Shown here: in pieces, positions 20,331 through 28,951 of the stretch
Numbering within the stretch: position 1 is the first letter of the stretch
Layout of the letters: every line of letters begins with the position of its first letter
NCBI RefSeq assembly: GCF_014058425.1
Contig: NZ_CP049366.1
Span: 1,178,001-1,242,000 of the forward strand
Length of the DNA stretch: 64,000 bases
Source: Companilactobacillus pabuli
Lineage (GTDB): Bacteria; Bacillota; Bacilli; Lactobacillales; Lactobacillaceae
Direction of reading: 5' to 3'
Position numbers and translations under genes: made by a program
The notes under the pieces: generated by a model
The model's database searches: none
Seen by the model: only the letters and a program-made list of their open reading frames with translations
Told to the model about the DNA's origin: nothing

Positions 20331-22205
20331 ATGAGTTCAAATTATCGTCAACTCGCAAAGATGATTGTTGATAATGTAGGTGGAATTGAAAATATTGATT
20401 CATTACACCATTGTCAAACAAGACTTAGATTCAAACTTAAAGATACACAAAAAGCTAACAAAGATAACATATCTAAAAGTAAGGATGTTCTAAAAGTCGT
20501 AATAAGCGGTGGCCAATTCCAAGTTGTCATAGGTATGCAAGTTGCTGATGTTTATGATGCGGTAGAAGATTATATAAAAAGTAAAGATGGATCAACGATT
20601 CAAAAAAAAGAATCTAAAGATCCTACTGAAGAAAAAAAGAAGAGCAAGTTAGATTTAGTTGCAGATTTTATTTCTAGTATCTTCTCTCCTATTATTCCTG
20701 CATTAGCTGGTGCAGGTATGGTTAAAGCTTTACTAGCCTTATTGGTAACATTTAATCTTATTTCCCAGACTAGTCAAAGTTATACTATTTTGAATATGAT
20801 TGGCGATGGAACATTTGCCTTTCTACCAATGCTATTAGCATTTACAACCGCTCAAAAATTAAAGACGAATCCATTCTTAGCAGTCGCAGTGGCAGCTATT
20901 ATGGTCCATCCTACTTGGGCGACTTTGGTAGATTCCGGCAAAGCAATACATTTATTTAATGTAATTCCATTGTATGCCGTTAAATATACCGGAACCGTTA
21001 TTCCTGTTATTTTAGTTATTTTATTACAAGCTCCAATTGAAAGATTCTTAAATAGGGTTATCCCAAATGCGGTAAGAATCGTATTTGCTCCAATGTTATT
21101 ATTCTTAATTATGGGAATTCTTGCATTAACAATTGTCGGACCACTTGGCGATTTTGTTGGATCAGGACTAACCGTCATCTTTACATGGTTGAGTAAAAAT
21201 GCAAGTTGGGCGCCACCATTCTTATTAGGCAGCTTTTATTCAATTTTAGTTGTGTTCGGTCTTCACCACAGTTTAGCTCCAATCGGCTTTATCCAACTCT
21301 CCCAAATGGGATATGATTCTGTTTTTGGCCCTGGTGTTTTATTAGCAAATATTGGACAAGGTATTGCCGCTATAATGGTTGGTACACTTTCAAAAGACAG
21401 TAAAACTAAACAAATTGGTGCCTCTACAGGTGTTACAGCCTTAATGGGTGTTTCTGAACCTGCAATGTATGGATTGAACTTTCCCAAAAAATATCCACTT
21501 GTCGCTGGTGCCATTGGTGGTGCTTGTGGTGGTATTTTTGCCGGAATTACTGCTACTAGAAGATTTGCCACAGGTTCATCTGGACTTCCTGCTGTAATGA
21601 TGTATATTGGCGATAATACAATGAATTATTTCTATAGTATTTTGATTTCACTTGCTATTACGATGATAGTCTCCGCTATAGCAACGGTTGTTTTATTCAA
21701 AAAATTTGAAAAAAAACCTGTTGATGAAGATAAGGAAAAAGACATTTTCGATTCTAAAGGACTATCCGATGAAGTAGATGCTCCAGTTGCTGGAAAAGTT
21801 ATCCCCCTTTCATCTGTAAATGATGATGTGTTTTCTCAAAAACTTTTAGGTGACGGTGTTGCTATACAGCCAACTGATAACCATATTTATGCTCCTTTTG
21901 ATGGAGAAATCACTGCACTATTTCCTACCAATCATGCCATTGGATTAAAATCAATGAATGGAACAGAAGTTTTGATTCATATTGGTCTTAATACCGTTGA
22001 GCTGAAAGGAAAATTCTTTGAACCAAGTATCAAATTAGGAGATCAAGTTCATAAAGGACAACTAATGATGACTGTTGATTTTCACGAAATTCAAAAACGT
22101 GGTTACGACATTATCACCCCAATCGTCATTACTGACACTGAACGTAAAGTTGAAGAATATGGCAGTAACATTGTCCAAAACGGTGATATGATATTAACTA
22201 TTTAA
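20331..22205 (+). CDS. Beta-glucoside PTS transporter EIIBCA (second copy)
   Basis: A 624-aa fused PTS permease, B-C-A order. EIIB Cys is C28 in HHCQTRLRF; EIIC fills ~residues 105-465; a charged linker (KKPVDEDKEKD) precedes EIIA, whose histidine blocks are FPTNHAIGL and VLIHIGLNTVELKGK. It is paired with the divergent 6-phospho-beta-glucosidase and RpiR regulator. Compared with the 14331 copy the EIIC is well diverged, so the two systems probably take different beta-glucosides rather than being a recent duplication. Start is ATG 20331 after GAGGTG. Confidence 0.93.
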   Translation: MSSNYRQLAKMIVDNVGGIENIDSLHHCQTRLRFKLKDTQKANKDNISKSKDVLKVVISGGQFQVVIGMQVADVYDAVEDYIKSKDGSTIQKKESKDPTEEKKKSKLDLVADFISSIFSPIIPALAGAGMVKALLALLVTFNLISQTSQSYTILNMIGDGTFAFLPMLLAFTTAQKLKTNPFLAVAVAAIMVHPTWATLVDSGKAIHLFNVIPLYAVKYTGTVIPVILVILLQAPIERFLNRVIPNAVRIVFAPMLLFLIMGILALTIVGPLGDFVGSGLTVIFTWLSKNASWAPPFLLGSFYSILVVFGLHHSLAPIGFIQLSQMGYDSVFGPGVLLANIGQGIAAIMVGTLSKDSKTKQIGASTGVTALMGVSEPAMYGLNFPKKYPLVAGAIGGACGGIFAGITATRRFATGSSGLPAVMMYIGDNTMNYFYSILISLAITMIVSAIATVVLFKKFEKKPVDEDKEKDIFDSKGLSDEVDAPVAGKVIPLSSVNDDVFSQKLLGDGVAIQPTDNHIYAPFDGEITALFPTNHAIGLKSMNGTEVLIHIGLNTVELKGKFFEPSIKLGDQVHKGQLMMTVDFHEIQKRGYDIITPIVITDTERKVEEYGSNIVQNGDMILTI

Positions 22206-22286
22206 AGCTTGATTATTGATTAAACACCCCTAAACCAATTTACGTTTTTAAAAGTACGTAAAAATTAAACAATATACGGAAAGTAA

Positions 22287-22321
22287 AAAGCATCCAAATC
22301 TAAAATGATTTGGGTGCTTTT
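22287..22321. terminator. Bidirectional terminator
   Basis: A 14-bp stem (22287-22300 with 22307-22320, one G-T pair) with a 6-nt loop, between the convergent PTS and short-chain dehydrogenase genes. The 80 nt before it hold an AT-rich inverted pair of TACGT boxes of unknown meaning. Confidence 0.82.
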
Positions 22322-22343
22322 CGAACGTTTCAATGATATTTTT

Positions 22344-23090
22344 TTATGACATTGTCCATCCACCATCAACTGGTAAAGCATGACCTGTAATATATGATGA
22401 TAAGTCACTAGCTAAGAATAATGCTGCATTAGCAACGTCTGATGGTTCTCCCAAACGTTTCATAGAAATTGGAGCAAGGAATCCTTCTTTAATCTTTGGA
22501 TCTTTTAGTAATTCTTCAGTCATCCCCGTCTTTCCAGTACCAGGGCAAATTGCATTAGCTCTAACGCCCTCTTTAGCGTAATCTACGGCAATTGCGCGCG
22601 TTAAGGAAATGATTCCGCCTTTTGTTGCACCGTAAGAAACAGCATCAGGGAATCCAATGATTCCACCGGCAGAGGCGGTTGAAATAATACTTCCCTTTGT
22701 CTTCTTCAAATAAGGCATAGCAAATTTCACACCATAGAATACCGAATTGAAGTTAACGTCAATTGCTTTCTTCCAGTCGGAAATATCGGTTTGCTCAATG
22801 TTTCCTGGTACGTAGACACCGGCATTATTGAATAAGATGTCAATTTGCCCGTAAGTGTCTACTGCGACTTTAACGAAGTTTTTAACTTGATCAGGATCAG
22901 AAACATCAGCTTTTACGGCTATAGCTTTTTTCCCTGATTCATTGATTTCATCGACCGTACTTTGAACAGCATCCAAATTGTAGTCAACTGCAACAATTTT
23001 TGCTCCTTCCTTTGAGAATAGTAAGGATGTTGCTTTCCCGAAGCCTGAGCCAGCTCCTGTAATAATAGCTACTTTATTGTCTAATAACAT
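22344..23090 (-). CDS. Short-chain dehydrogenase/reductase
   Basis: A 248-aa cytosolic NAD(P)-dependent oxidoreductase of the classical SDR family (glucose-1-dehydrogenase/3-oxoacyl-ACP-reductase-like). The cofactor motif TGAGSGFG is at residues 11-18, NNAG near 88-91, and the catalytic YGATKGG gives Tyr ~152 and Lys ~156, with the serine in STASAG just before. ITGHALPVDGGWTMS at the end is typical. GGAGG lies upstream of the start. A one-mismatch cre sits ~50 nt upstream. Substrate not predictable; databases often over-call these as 3-oxoacyl-ACP reductases. Confidence 0.9.
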   Translation of the reverse strand: MLLDNKVAIITGAGSGFGKATSLLFSKEGAKIVAVDYNLDAVQSTVDEINESGKKAIAVKADVSDPDQVKNFVKVAVDTYGQIDILFNNAGVYVPGNIEQTDISDWKKAIDVNFNSVFYGVKFAMPYLKKTKGSIISTASAGGIIGFPDAVSYGATKGGIISLTRAIAVDYAKEGVRANAICPGTGKTGMTEELLKDPKIKEGFLAPISMKRLGEPSDVANAALFLASDLSSYITGHALPVDGGWTMS

Positions 23091-23140
23091 TTTGTTTCCC
23101 TCCTCTTTTAATTATTATTATAAAAGAATTCCACTAATAA

Positions 23141-23216
23141 TTGAAAGCGCTGTATTTTTTTGATTGTCAAGAATAGGATTTAATCCTATTATATTTAATA
23201 TATACGTTATTAAATA
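23141..23216. promoter_or_regulatory. Near-cre plus two palindromes in a divergent promoter
   Basis: TTGAAAGCGCTGTAT (23141-23155) has one mismatch to the cre consensus and serves the leftward SDR gene. AATAGGATTTAATCCTATT (23172-23190) is a perfect palindrome around one central T. TATTTAATA and TATTAAATA (23192-23200 and 23208-23216) are perfect inverted arms. The two palindromes sit 52-70 and 26-50 nt before the start of the secreted SLAP protein. Confidence 0.5.
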
Positions 23217-23241
23217 TACATAATTTAGGGGGATTGCCTTT

Positions 23242-24057
23242 ATGAAAAAGACAACAATTTTTGGAATATTTGCTGCAGCATTAATATCAGTTGGTGGAAT
23301 TTTCACAGCAACGACAACAGATACCAAAGCAAGTGCCATACCAACGGTTTTTGTAAGAAAAATAACTCGTCTGTATACATCAGATGGAGAATTAATCAAT
23401 AATCGAGCATTAGGGGAATATACTAGTTGGATTGTTGGAAAAACTGGCTTCATTGATGGTGCTGAATATTATCAAGTTGCCACTAACGAGTACGTCAAAG
23501 CTTCTGATGGACAGATTTATAATGATTTAGATAATGATGTTCCATTGGGTACTTATAAACCAGATACTCATAAAATCAGTGATTACTTTGTAAAATATGT
23601 AAATGCTTTACATAAGGCCAATGGTTCTGAACCCGTTCACACGAACGCTGATTTTGAAAATTATGCAATGCAAAGAGCTGCTCAACAAAATGGTAATGTC
23701 TTGGATCATACAACGGCAACACGAAATTTAAATGAAAATCTTTCCAGTGATGGATTAGCTTATTTATTAAAGTGGGGTTATGTTCATTCTGATAGAGATG
23801 TTGCCTATTATGTTTTAAAAGATTGGTATACAGATGAATACAATACTATTCCTATGGGACAAGCCGGACATTTCGGTCATAGCGCTAATGTTTTGTATGC
23901 GGGTCCAACAATAGGATTCGGTATTTCCAATAACGCTGCAGCATTTGTTGCGGATCCAGTTGGAGCATCTTCTTATGATGCCTTCAATTGGCTATATAAT
24001 TACGCAGGAACGACTCCAAATACAAACTTCATATCTAAAGATAGTGTTCCAGAATAA
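23242..24057 (+). CDS. Secreted SLAP-domain protein with CAP/SEC10-like C-terminus
   Basis: A 271-aa exported protein. Signal peptide MKKTTIFGIFAAALISVGG... with cleavage near TKASA. Residues ~35-95 form an SLAP-type module (RLYTSDGELINNRALGEYTSWIV, then YYQVATNEYVKA), which in lactobacilli binds the cell wall non-covalently. The rest (~110-271) resembles the CAP-like SEC10/PgrA domain: VNALHKANGSEPV, then LNENLSSDG and a late HFGHSANVL. No membrane anchor or LPxTG. Enzymatic activity is not expected with confidence; an adhesion or wall role is inferred. It stands alone, between a divergent SDR gene and a terminator. Confidence 0.8.
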   Translation: MKKTTIFGIFAAALISVGGIFTATTTDTKASAIPTVFVRKITRLYTSDGELINNRALGEYTSWIVGKTGFIDGAEYYQVATNEYVKASDGQIYNDLDNDVPLGTYKPDTHKISDYFVKYVNALHKANGSEPVHTNADFENYAMQRAAQQNGNVLDHTTATRNLNENLSSDGLAYLLKWGYVHSDRDVAYYVLKDWYTDEYNTIPMGQAGHFGHSANVLYAGPTIGFGISNNAAAFVADPVGASSYDAFNWLYNYAGTTPNTNFISKDSVPE

Positions 24058-24081
24058 TTAGCAAAAAATATTTAAAATGCA

Positions 24082-24121
24082 AAAAGCTCTCAATGAATTT
24101 ATTCCATTGAGAGCTTTTATT
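24082..24121. terminator. Strong bidirectional terminator
   Basis: A 14-bp perfect stem (24082-24095 with 24105-24118) with a 9-nt loop, between the convergent SLAP and CDF genes. Confidence 0.87.
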
Positions 24122-24145
24122 TCAATATATCCGCCATCCAAATTC

Positions 24146-25123
24146 CTATAAATCCGGAATAGTAGTAACTGTCACATCATAAACATCATATTTTTGATAA
24201 AGTTCATCTTTAATTTTCTTATTTAACTGGTAAATCGACACCGCTGTCTCATCAGCATCAACCTTTACAAATATATCGACAACCAACATGTTCCCGTTAT
24301 ATCTACTAGTCAAATCAACCACACTATGGATTTCCTCAATTTTATTAAGATCATCACGCATATTTTTTTCTAGGATGGGATCAACATAATCTATCAAATT
24401 CAAAGCTGCTTCTTGGAAAATCACAACACCTTGCCACAAAATAAAAATTCCAATCACTATACTTACCGCGCTATCGAGAAAAGCTACTTTCAAAGCAATT
24501 GATATCAACACCGTGATCATGGTACTAAAACTAGTTACAACATCGCCTAAACTATCCTTCGCAGCAGCTTGTAAGGAAGCATTTTTCAATTTCTTTCCAT
24601 TGTGGTAATTAATGAACCAAACTATTAGCATCAAAACAGTTGCAATACTTGCCCCTAAAGCTGAAATTGGATTAGGATTTTCGATATTATTCAAGTTCAG
24701 CAAACCTTTTATGCCACTGTAAATAATTTGAATAGCAATCAAAATAATAATAAAACTAGTCATCAAAGTAAAAACTGTCTCCAACCTAAATCGAGAAAGT
24801 TGCAAAGAGTTTTTACTACGAATATTCTCCTTGGGTAGATCTCGTCCTAAAATATCATCGTCATCAACATTAGTTGCTTCTTTGATACCCAAAATTAATA
24901 CGCCCGTCGATATAACGCCCGAAAGATTATTTAAAGCGTCAGCTCGCAGTGCCTGGGAATTACCAATTTTGGCCAACCAATATTCAATAATGGTAATCAA
25001 AATATAGATGAATATATTAATGTATAAAAATCTTATTGAATAGTTTAATTTATTTATTTCTTTTTCACGAAGTGATCTTTGCAAATGAGATTCTTTAGAA
25101 AAATAATCATTAATTTTTTTCAT
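24146..25123 (-). CDS. Cation diffusion facilitator (metal efflux) protein
   Basis: A 325-aa CDF antiporter that exports divalent metal ions (Zn, Mn, Fe or Co) in exchange for protons. About six membrane helices; the metal-site helices carry ALRADALNNLSGV (helix 2) and LQAAAKDSLGDVVTSF (helix 5); a cytosolic C-terminal domain follows with LIDYVDPILEKNMRDDL. The start ATG 25123 (MKKINDYFSKES) has GAGG 7 nt upstream; a GTG at 25180 would add 19 residues and overlap the broken PTS gene. The metal is not predictable, although a likely Mn-riboswitch ATPase lies 14 kb away. Confidence 0.9.
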   Translation of the reverse strand: MKKINDYFSKESHLQRSLREKEINKLNYSIRFLYINIFIYILITIIEYWLAKIGNSQALRADALNNLSGVISTGVLILGIKEATNVDDDDILGRDLPKENIRSKNSLQLSRFRLETVFTLMTSFIIILIAIQIIYSGIKGLLNLNNIENPNPISALGASIATVLMLIVWFINYHNGKKLKNASLQAAAKDSLGDVVTSFSTMITVLISIALKVAFLDSAVSIVIGIFILWQGVVIFQEAALNLIDYVDPILEKNMRDDLNKIEEIHSVVDLTSRYNGNMLVVDIFVKVDADETAVSIYQLNKKIKDELYQKYDVYDVTVTTIPDL

Positions 25124-25176
25124 AATTTGCCTCGGACTAAGTAAATAACAAAGACCAAAAAATGTAAAGAAAATAC

Positions 25177-25483
25177 TCACTTCATCATCGACAAAGCCAA
25201 ATTCAAAACCTTTTCACCATTCATAGTTCCAAAATCCTTCATATCAATCACAGCAACCGGCACATCAACTTCTTTAATAACTAAATGATACATGTACTGA
25301 ATCTGCGGTCCTAACAAAATAACATCTGGATGATACTTTTTTACATTCGTCAGGAATGATTGATCCAGCGGTCGCAAATATTGATACATCAATGTTTCTT
25401 TTTGCTGCCGCTTTTTCCATTTTCGTCACCAACAACGAAGTAGACATCCCTCCAGCACACGCTAGCATGATTGTTTTTGACAT
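25177..25483 (-). pseudogene. PTS lactose/cellobiose-type EIIB, frameshifted
   Basis: The ~100-aa EIIB of the cellobiose family is split over two frames. The first frame starts at ATG 25483 with MSKTIMLACAGGMSTSLLV, including the phospho-Cys C9, and stays family-like to about IDVSIFAT. The second frame then supplies LDQSFLTNVKKYHPDVILLG and on to NGEKVLNLALSMMK at 25177. A +1 shift (one extra base, or two missing) falls at about 25362-25375. Read as is, the product keeps the Cys loop but loses the second half of the domain. It has a normal promoter-side gap but no EIIC or EIIA next to it. A sequencing error or programmed frameshift are the alternatives. Confidence 0.8.
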
Positions 25484-25522
25484 AAGCTTGCCCCTTTTGT
25501 GTATGCGCTTCCATTATACGAT

Positions 25523-25558
25523 AAAAAAAGACCCAGAAATCAACCGACTTTTGGGTCT
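25523..25558 (-). terminator. Intrinsic terminator of the ABC-F gene
   Basis: Stem 25529-25538 with 25549-25558 (one G-T pair), followed on the minus strand by a run of T (25523-25528). Confidence 0.75.
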
Positions 25559-25568
25559 CACAAACTTA

Positions 25569-27191
25569 TTACTTATCCAATTCACTAATCTGAGCTTGAA
25601 CTTGTTCATTACTTCTAAATTCATCATAAGTAGTATCACTGCGATCAACCACACCATTAGCAGTCAAGTAAACCAAACGGTTAGCAACTGTCTGAATGAA
25701 TTGGTGATCATGTGATGCAAATAAAATTGAACCTTTGTAATCAATCAAACTGTCGTTCAAGGCAGTAATTGATTCCAAATCCAAATGGTTAGTTGGGTCA
25801 TCTAATAATAAGACGTTAGCTTTCAACAACATCATCTTCGAGAGCATGACACGAACTTTTTCGCCACCGGATAAAACGTTGACCATCTTAGTAACATCGT
25901 CACCAGAGAACAACATTCTACCTAAGAATCCACGCAAGAAAGTATCGTCGTCTTCACCTTTTTCGGCAAATTGGCGCAACCAATCAATAATTGGCGTCTC
26001 TTCATCAAACATGGCATTAAAGTCTTTTGGCAAGTAAGCTTGGCTAGTCGTAACACCCCAAGTAACAGTACCAGAATCAGGCGTAATTTCACCCGTCAAG
26101 ATTTTGAATAATGCTGTTGTAACCATATCGTTCTTAGCTAAGAAAGCCACCTTATCATCTTTGTTCAAGATAAAATTAACATTCTTCAAAATTTGCTTGC
26201 CATCGATAGTAACAGATAAATCTTTAACTTGTAGCAAGTCGTTCCCAATTTCACGATTAGGGACAAATTTGATAAATGGATAGCGTCTTGAACTAGGTTG
26301 AATATCGTCCAAAGTAATCTTATCAAGCATTTTCTTACGTGAAGTAGCTTGCTTAGACTTAGAAGCATTAGCCGAGAAACGGGCAATAAATTCTTGCAAT
26401 TCTTTGATTTTTTCTTCTTTTTTAGCATTTTGATCTTGCTTCATTTGTTGAGCTAAAGCTGAAGATTGTTGCCAGAAATCATAGTTACCGGCATAAAGTT
26501 GAATCTTGCTGTAATCAAGATCAGCCATGTATGTACAAACTTTATTCAAGAAGTAACGGTCATGGGATACGACGATAACAGTGTTTTCAAAATTGATCAA
26601 GAATTCTTCTAGCCAGTCGATTGAGTCAACGTCCAAACCATTAGTAGGCTCATCTAGTAGCAAAACATCTGGTTGACCAAAGAGTGCTTGTGCTAACAAG
26701 ACCTTAATCTTTTGACCAGCAGTTAAATTGGCCATTTTTTCTTGATGCAAACTTTCGGGAATATTCAAGCCTTGGAGCATTTGTGAAGCTTCACCTTCTG
26801 CTTCCCAGCCTCCCATTTCACCAAACTTAGCTTCAAGATCGGCTGCTCTTAAACCGTCTTCTTCACTAAAATCAGGTTTCATATAAATAGCATCTTTTTC
26901 TTGCATGATTTCATACAAGTCACTGTGTCCCATGATGACAGTTTCCATAACTGTATAATCATCATAATCAAAGTGGTTCTGTTTCAAAGTTGCTAAACGT
27001 TCATTGGGTCCAAGTTTAACCGAACCAGTAGAAGGTTTGATATCACCAGACAAAACTTTCAAGAAAGTTGATTTACCGGCACCATTAGCACCAATCAAGC
27101 CATAACAGTTACCGGGTGCAAATTTGATATTTACATCTTCAAATAGCTTTCGGTCGGCAAAGTGCAAACTTACATCATTAACAGTAATCAA
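25569..27191 (-). CDS. ABC-F family ATPase (YkpA/YbiT type)
   Basis: A 541-aa soluble protein with two ABC ATPase domains and no membrane part, so an ABC-F ribosome-associated factor rather than a transporter. Domain 1 has Walker A GANGAGKST (~residue 36) and LLLDEPTNGLD; the signature in this domain is degenerate (NLTAGQKIKV). The inter-domain linker (~245-300) is lysine-rich. Domain 2 has LSGGEKVRV and LLLDDPTNHLD, but its Walker A region (AKNDMVTTALFK) is degenerate. I start at TTG 27191 because homologues begin at this ITVNDVSL block and AGG lies 8 nt before it; the longer ATG reading is unlikely. Known ABC-F proteins act in translation or antibiotic protection; a resistance role is not implied. 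Confidence 0.9.
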   Translation of the reverse strand: MITVNDVSLHFADRKLFEDVNIKFAPGNCYGLIGANGAGKSTFLKVLSGDIKPSTGSVKLGPNERLATLKQNHFDYDDYTVMETVIMGHSDLYEIMQEKDAIYMKPDFSEEDGLRAADLEAKFGEMGGWEAEGEASQMLQGLNIPESLHQEKMANLTAGQKIKVLLAQALFGQPDVLLLDEPTNGLDVDSIDWLEEFLINFENTVIVVSHDRYFLNKVCTYMADLDYSKIQLYAGNYDFWQQSSALAQQMKQDQNAKKEEKIKELQEFIARFSANASKSKQATSRKKMLDKITLDDIQPSSRRYPFIKFVPNREIGNDLLQVKDLSVTIDGKQILKNVNFILNKDDKVAFLAKNDMVTTALFKILTGEITPDSGTVTWGVTTSQAYLPKDFNAMFDEETPIIDWLRQFAEKGEDDDTFLRGFLGRMLFSGDDVTKMVNVLSGGEKVRVMLSKMMLLKANVLLLDDPTNHLDLESITALNDSLIDYKGSILFASHDHQFIQTVANRLVYLTANGVVDRSDTTYDEFRSNEQVQAQISELDK

Positions 27192-27265
27192 ATATATAAT
27201 CCTCATTTCATAAACATAGTTAATGTGCATTATACGGACTATTTTCAACTGATGCAAGCGATTTG

Positions 27266-27997
27266 TCAGAATGTCATGGCAATATAATACAAACCACTTA
27301 GTCCAATAAAGATATAAATCAAAGCTTTCATAAAACTTATATTTAAATGACTCACTAATCTATTGGCAATGAAGGTTCCAATAATCGACCCTATAATACC
27401 AACCGCTACGTATTTCAAATTATTCAATGACAAAATTCCATTAGCAAAACGTAAGCTAGTCATAATAAAAGTATCAATCAAAAAGAACGTTTGAATACTT
27501 GAGAGGTATTTTTCCTTGGAATCAGAAATAGTTAAAAAGTACAGCGCCATCAATGGCCCACCGATTCCAAACATCCCATTAAAAAATCCCGATATCAAAG
27601 CAAAGATAACCATAACAAACAGTGGAATTCGACTGATAGTGATCGATTTCCAATTCATAATTACATAATATAAAGATAAAGTTACCAATAACAATCCTAG
27701 AAGTAATTTCAAATGTCCCGCTGGCAACCCACTACTCAAATGTAGTGAAACTATTGCCATCGTAATGTAAATCAAAAAAGGGCCTAAAATTTTTTGCCAT
27801 TCAAAATACTTTCGATAATGCCAGACGACCATAACATTAGCAACGACCATAGTTAACGTTGAAACCCCAGCACTTTGACTGATTGGCATCAAATGTGGCA
27901 AAAAGACCATCATTACAATACCTGATCCAAATCCTGTCACTCCCTGAACAAATCCAGCCATCAACGCTGCCAAAATCATAATAATTATCCAACTCAA
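27266..27997 (-). CDS. TSUP (TauE/SafE) family permease
   Basis: A 243-aa membrane protein with about seven to eight helices and the two family half-repeats: GFVQGVTGFGSGIV near residue 15 and GFFNGMFGIGGPLMALY near 138. Members of this family export sulfite, sulfoacetate or similar small sulfur or carbon anions; the substrate here is unknown. It stands between the ABC-F gene and a PTS EIIC unit, with terminators near both ends, so it is probably transcribed alone or with the ABC-F gene. Confidence 0.88.
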   Translation of the reverse strand: MSWIIIMILAALMAGFVQGVTGFGSGIVMMVFLPHLMPISQSAGVSTLTMVVANVMVVWHYRKYFEWQKILGPFLIYITMAIVSLHLSSGLPAGHLKLLLGLLLVTLSLYYVIMNWKSITISRIPLFVMVIFALISGFFNGMFGIGGPLMALYFLTISDSKEKYLSSIQTFFLIDTFIMTSLRFANGILSLNNLKYVAVGIIGSIIGTFIANRLVSHLNISFMKALIYIFIGLSGLYYIAMTF

Positions 27998-28029
27998 GTT
28001 TTCATCCCCTCATATAGTAATATTCTATC

Positions 28030-28058
28030 AAAAAAAGAAGACTCTTAATTGAGACTTC
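28030..28058 (-). terminator. Intrinsic terminator after the EIIC/hydrolase pair
   Basis: Stem 28037-28044 with 28051-28058, one internal A-A mismatch, 6-nt loop, followed on the minus strand by T-run. Confidence 0.65.
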
Positions 28059-28072
28059 CTTTAAAGAACCCT

Positions 28073-28951
28073 TTATTGACCATTTAAAGAAACTGATTCC
28101 TGACGACTTCGTGGTTGCATCTTTTGCTTTGGATCAAGAATATAACGATTTATCAAGTCAATGATTTGATCATTTTGTGGTAAATCTGAATGTTGAGCAT
28201 CCGAACCAGAAACTGAAATAGTCGTAAAATGTTTAACTTGTCCTTGATAAATATACTTACCGGCCATGACACTACCGAGTGGCACTAAACCATCCGAATT
28301 ATACGTTTCTGTCCCCGCAACAAAATAAACGCTTAAATTCTTAGGAATATTTTTTCGATCAGCAATAAAGTCCGATAGCATTTGTGTCTTGTGATGAACC
28401 GATTTTTCATTGAAATTATATGGTGATCCGATAGTCATTAATTGCTTGATTTTGATTCTATCAGAATATTTAGCAAAATAATTTTCCAAAAAGGCAGTAT
28501 AAATCAAGCCCCCATTTGAATGTCCAATCGCTTTAAAATTATTAAAACTATACTGCTTAGTTAAGGCTTTAAAAGCTATATTAAACCAACGGGCTTGTTT
28601 TTTAATATTGCTATAACCGTCATGATTGTTTTCAAAGCCAACTACAATTATCGGTTCATTATCTCCCCGTCTTAATTTACCGGTTATTTTTAACTTGTCA
28701 TCAGTAGAAACATAGACTTTTATCAAACTATGCGGAGATTTATTATTACGATTTAATTTCTTTACAAGCGTATCAAACCGATTTTGCGTCGCTGAACTTC
28801 CCGGTATCATAATAACAGGTGACAATCTAGAATTATGCAATTTGGTTAACTTAGAAACATTAGTCTGTGACCAATTAAATGACACAACGATCAGAACTAC
28901 TGTAATAAAAATTCCCAACAACCAAAAAAACAATTTTTTAAAGTTTCTCAT
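28073..28951 (-). CDS. Exported alpha/beta hydrolase, DUF915 family
   Basis: A 292-aa protein with an N-terminal membrane anchor or uncleaved signal (LFFWLLGIFITVVLIVVSF). The hydrolase fold is seen from VIMIPGSSATQNRFD (oxyanion region, ~45-60) through the nucleophile elbow GHSNGG (~150) to a late DAQHSDLPQN with the probable catalytic His. DUF915 proteins are common in lactobacilli and presumed cell-surface esterases or lipases without defined substrate. It overlaps the upstream EIIC gene by 14 nt, so the two are translationally linked, an unusual partnership. Confidence 0.85.
   Translation of the reverse strand: MRNFKKLFFWLLGIFITVVLIVVSFNWSQTNVSKLTKLHNSRLSPVIMIPGSSATQNRFDTLVKKLNRNNKSPHSLIKVYVSTDDKLKITGKLRRGDNEPIIVVGFENNHDGYSNIKKQARWFNIAFKALTKQYSFNNFKAIGHSNGGLIYTAFLENYFAKYSDRIKIKQLMTIGSPYNFNEKSVHHKTQMLSDFIADRKNIPKNLSVYFVAGTETYNSDGLVPLGSVMAGKYIYQGQVKHFTTISVSGSDAQHSDLPQNDQIIDLINRYILDPKQKMQPRSRQESVSLNGQ

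Noticed and set aside
25356-25715. 119-aa open frame on the plus strand
   Set aside because: It lies antisense to the frameshifted EIIB, the terminator and the end of the ABC-F gene; composition and lack of a ribosome site mark it as a shadow.
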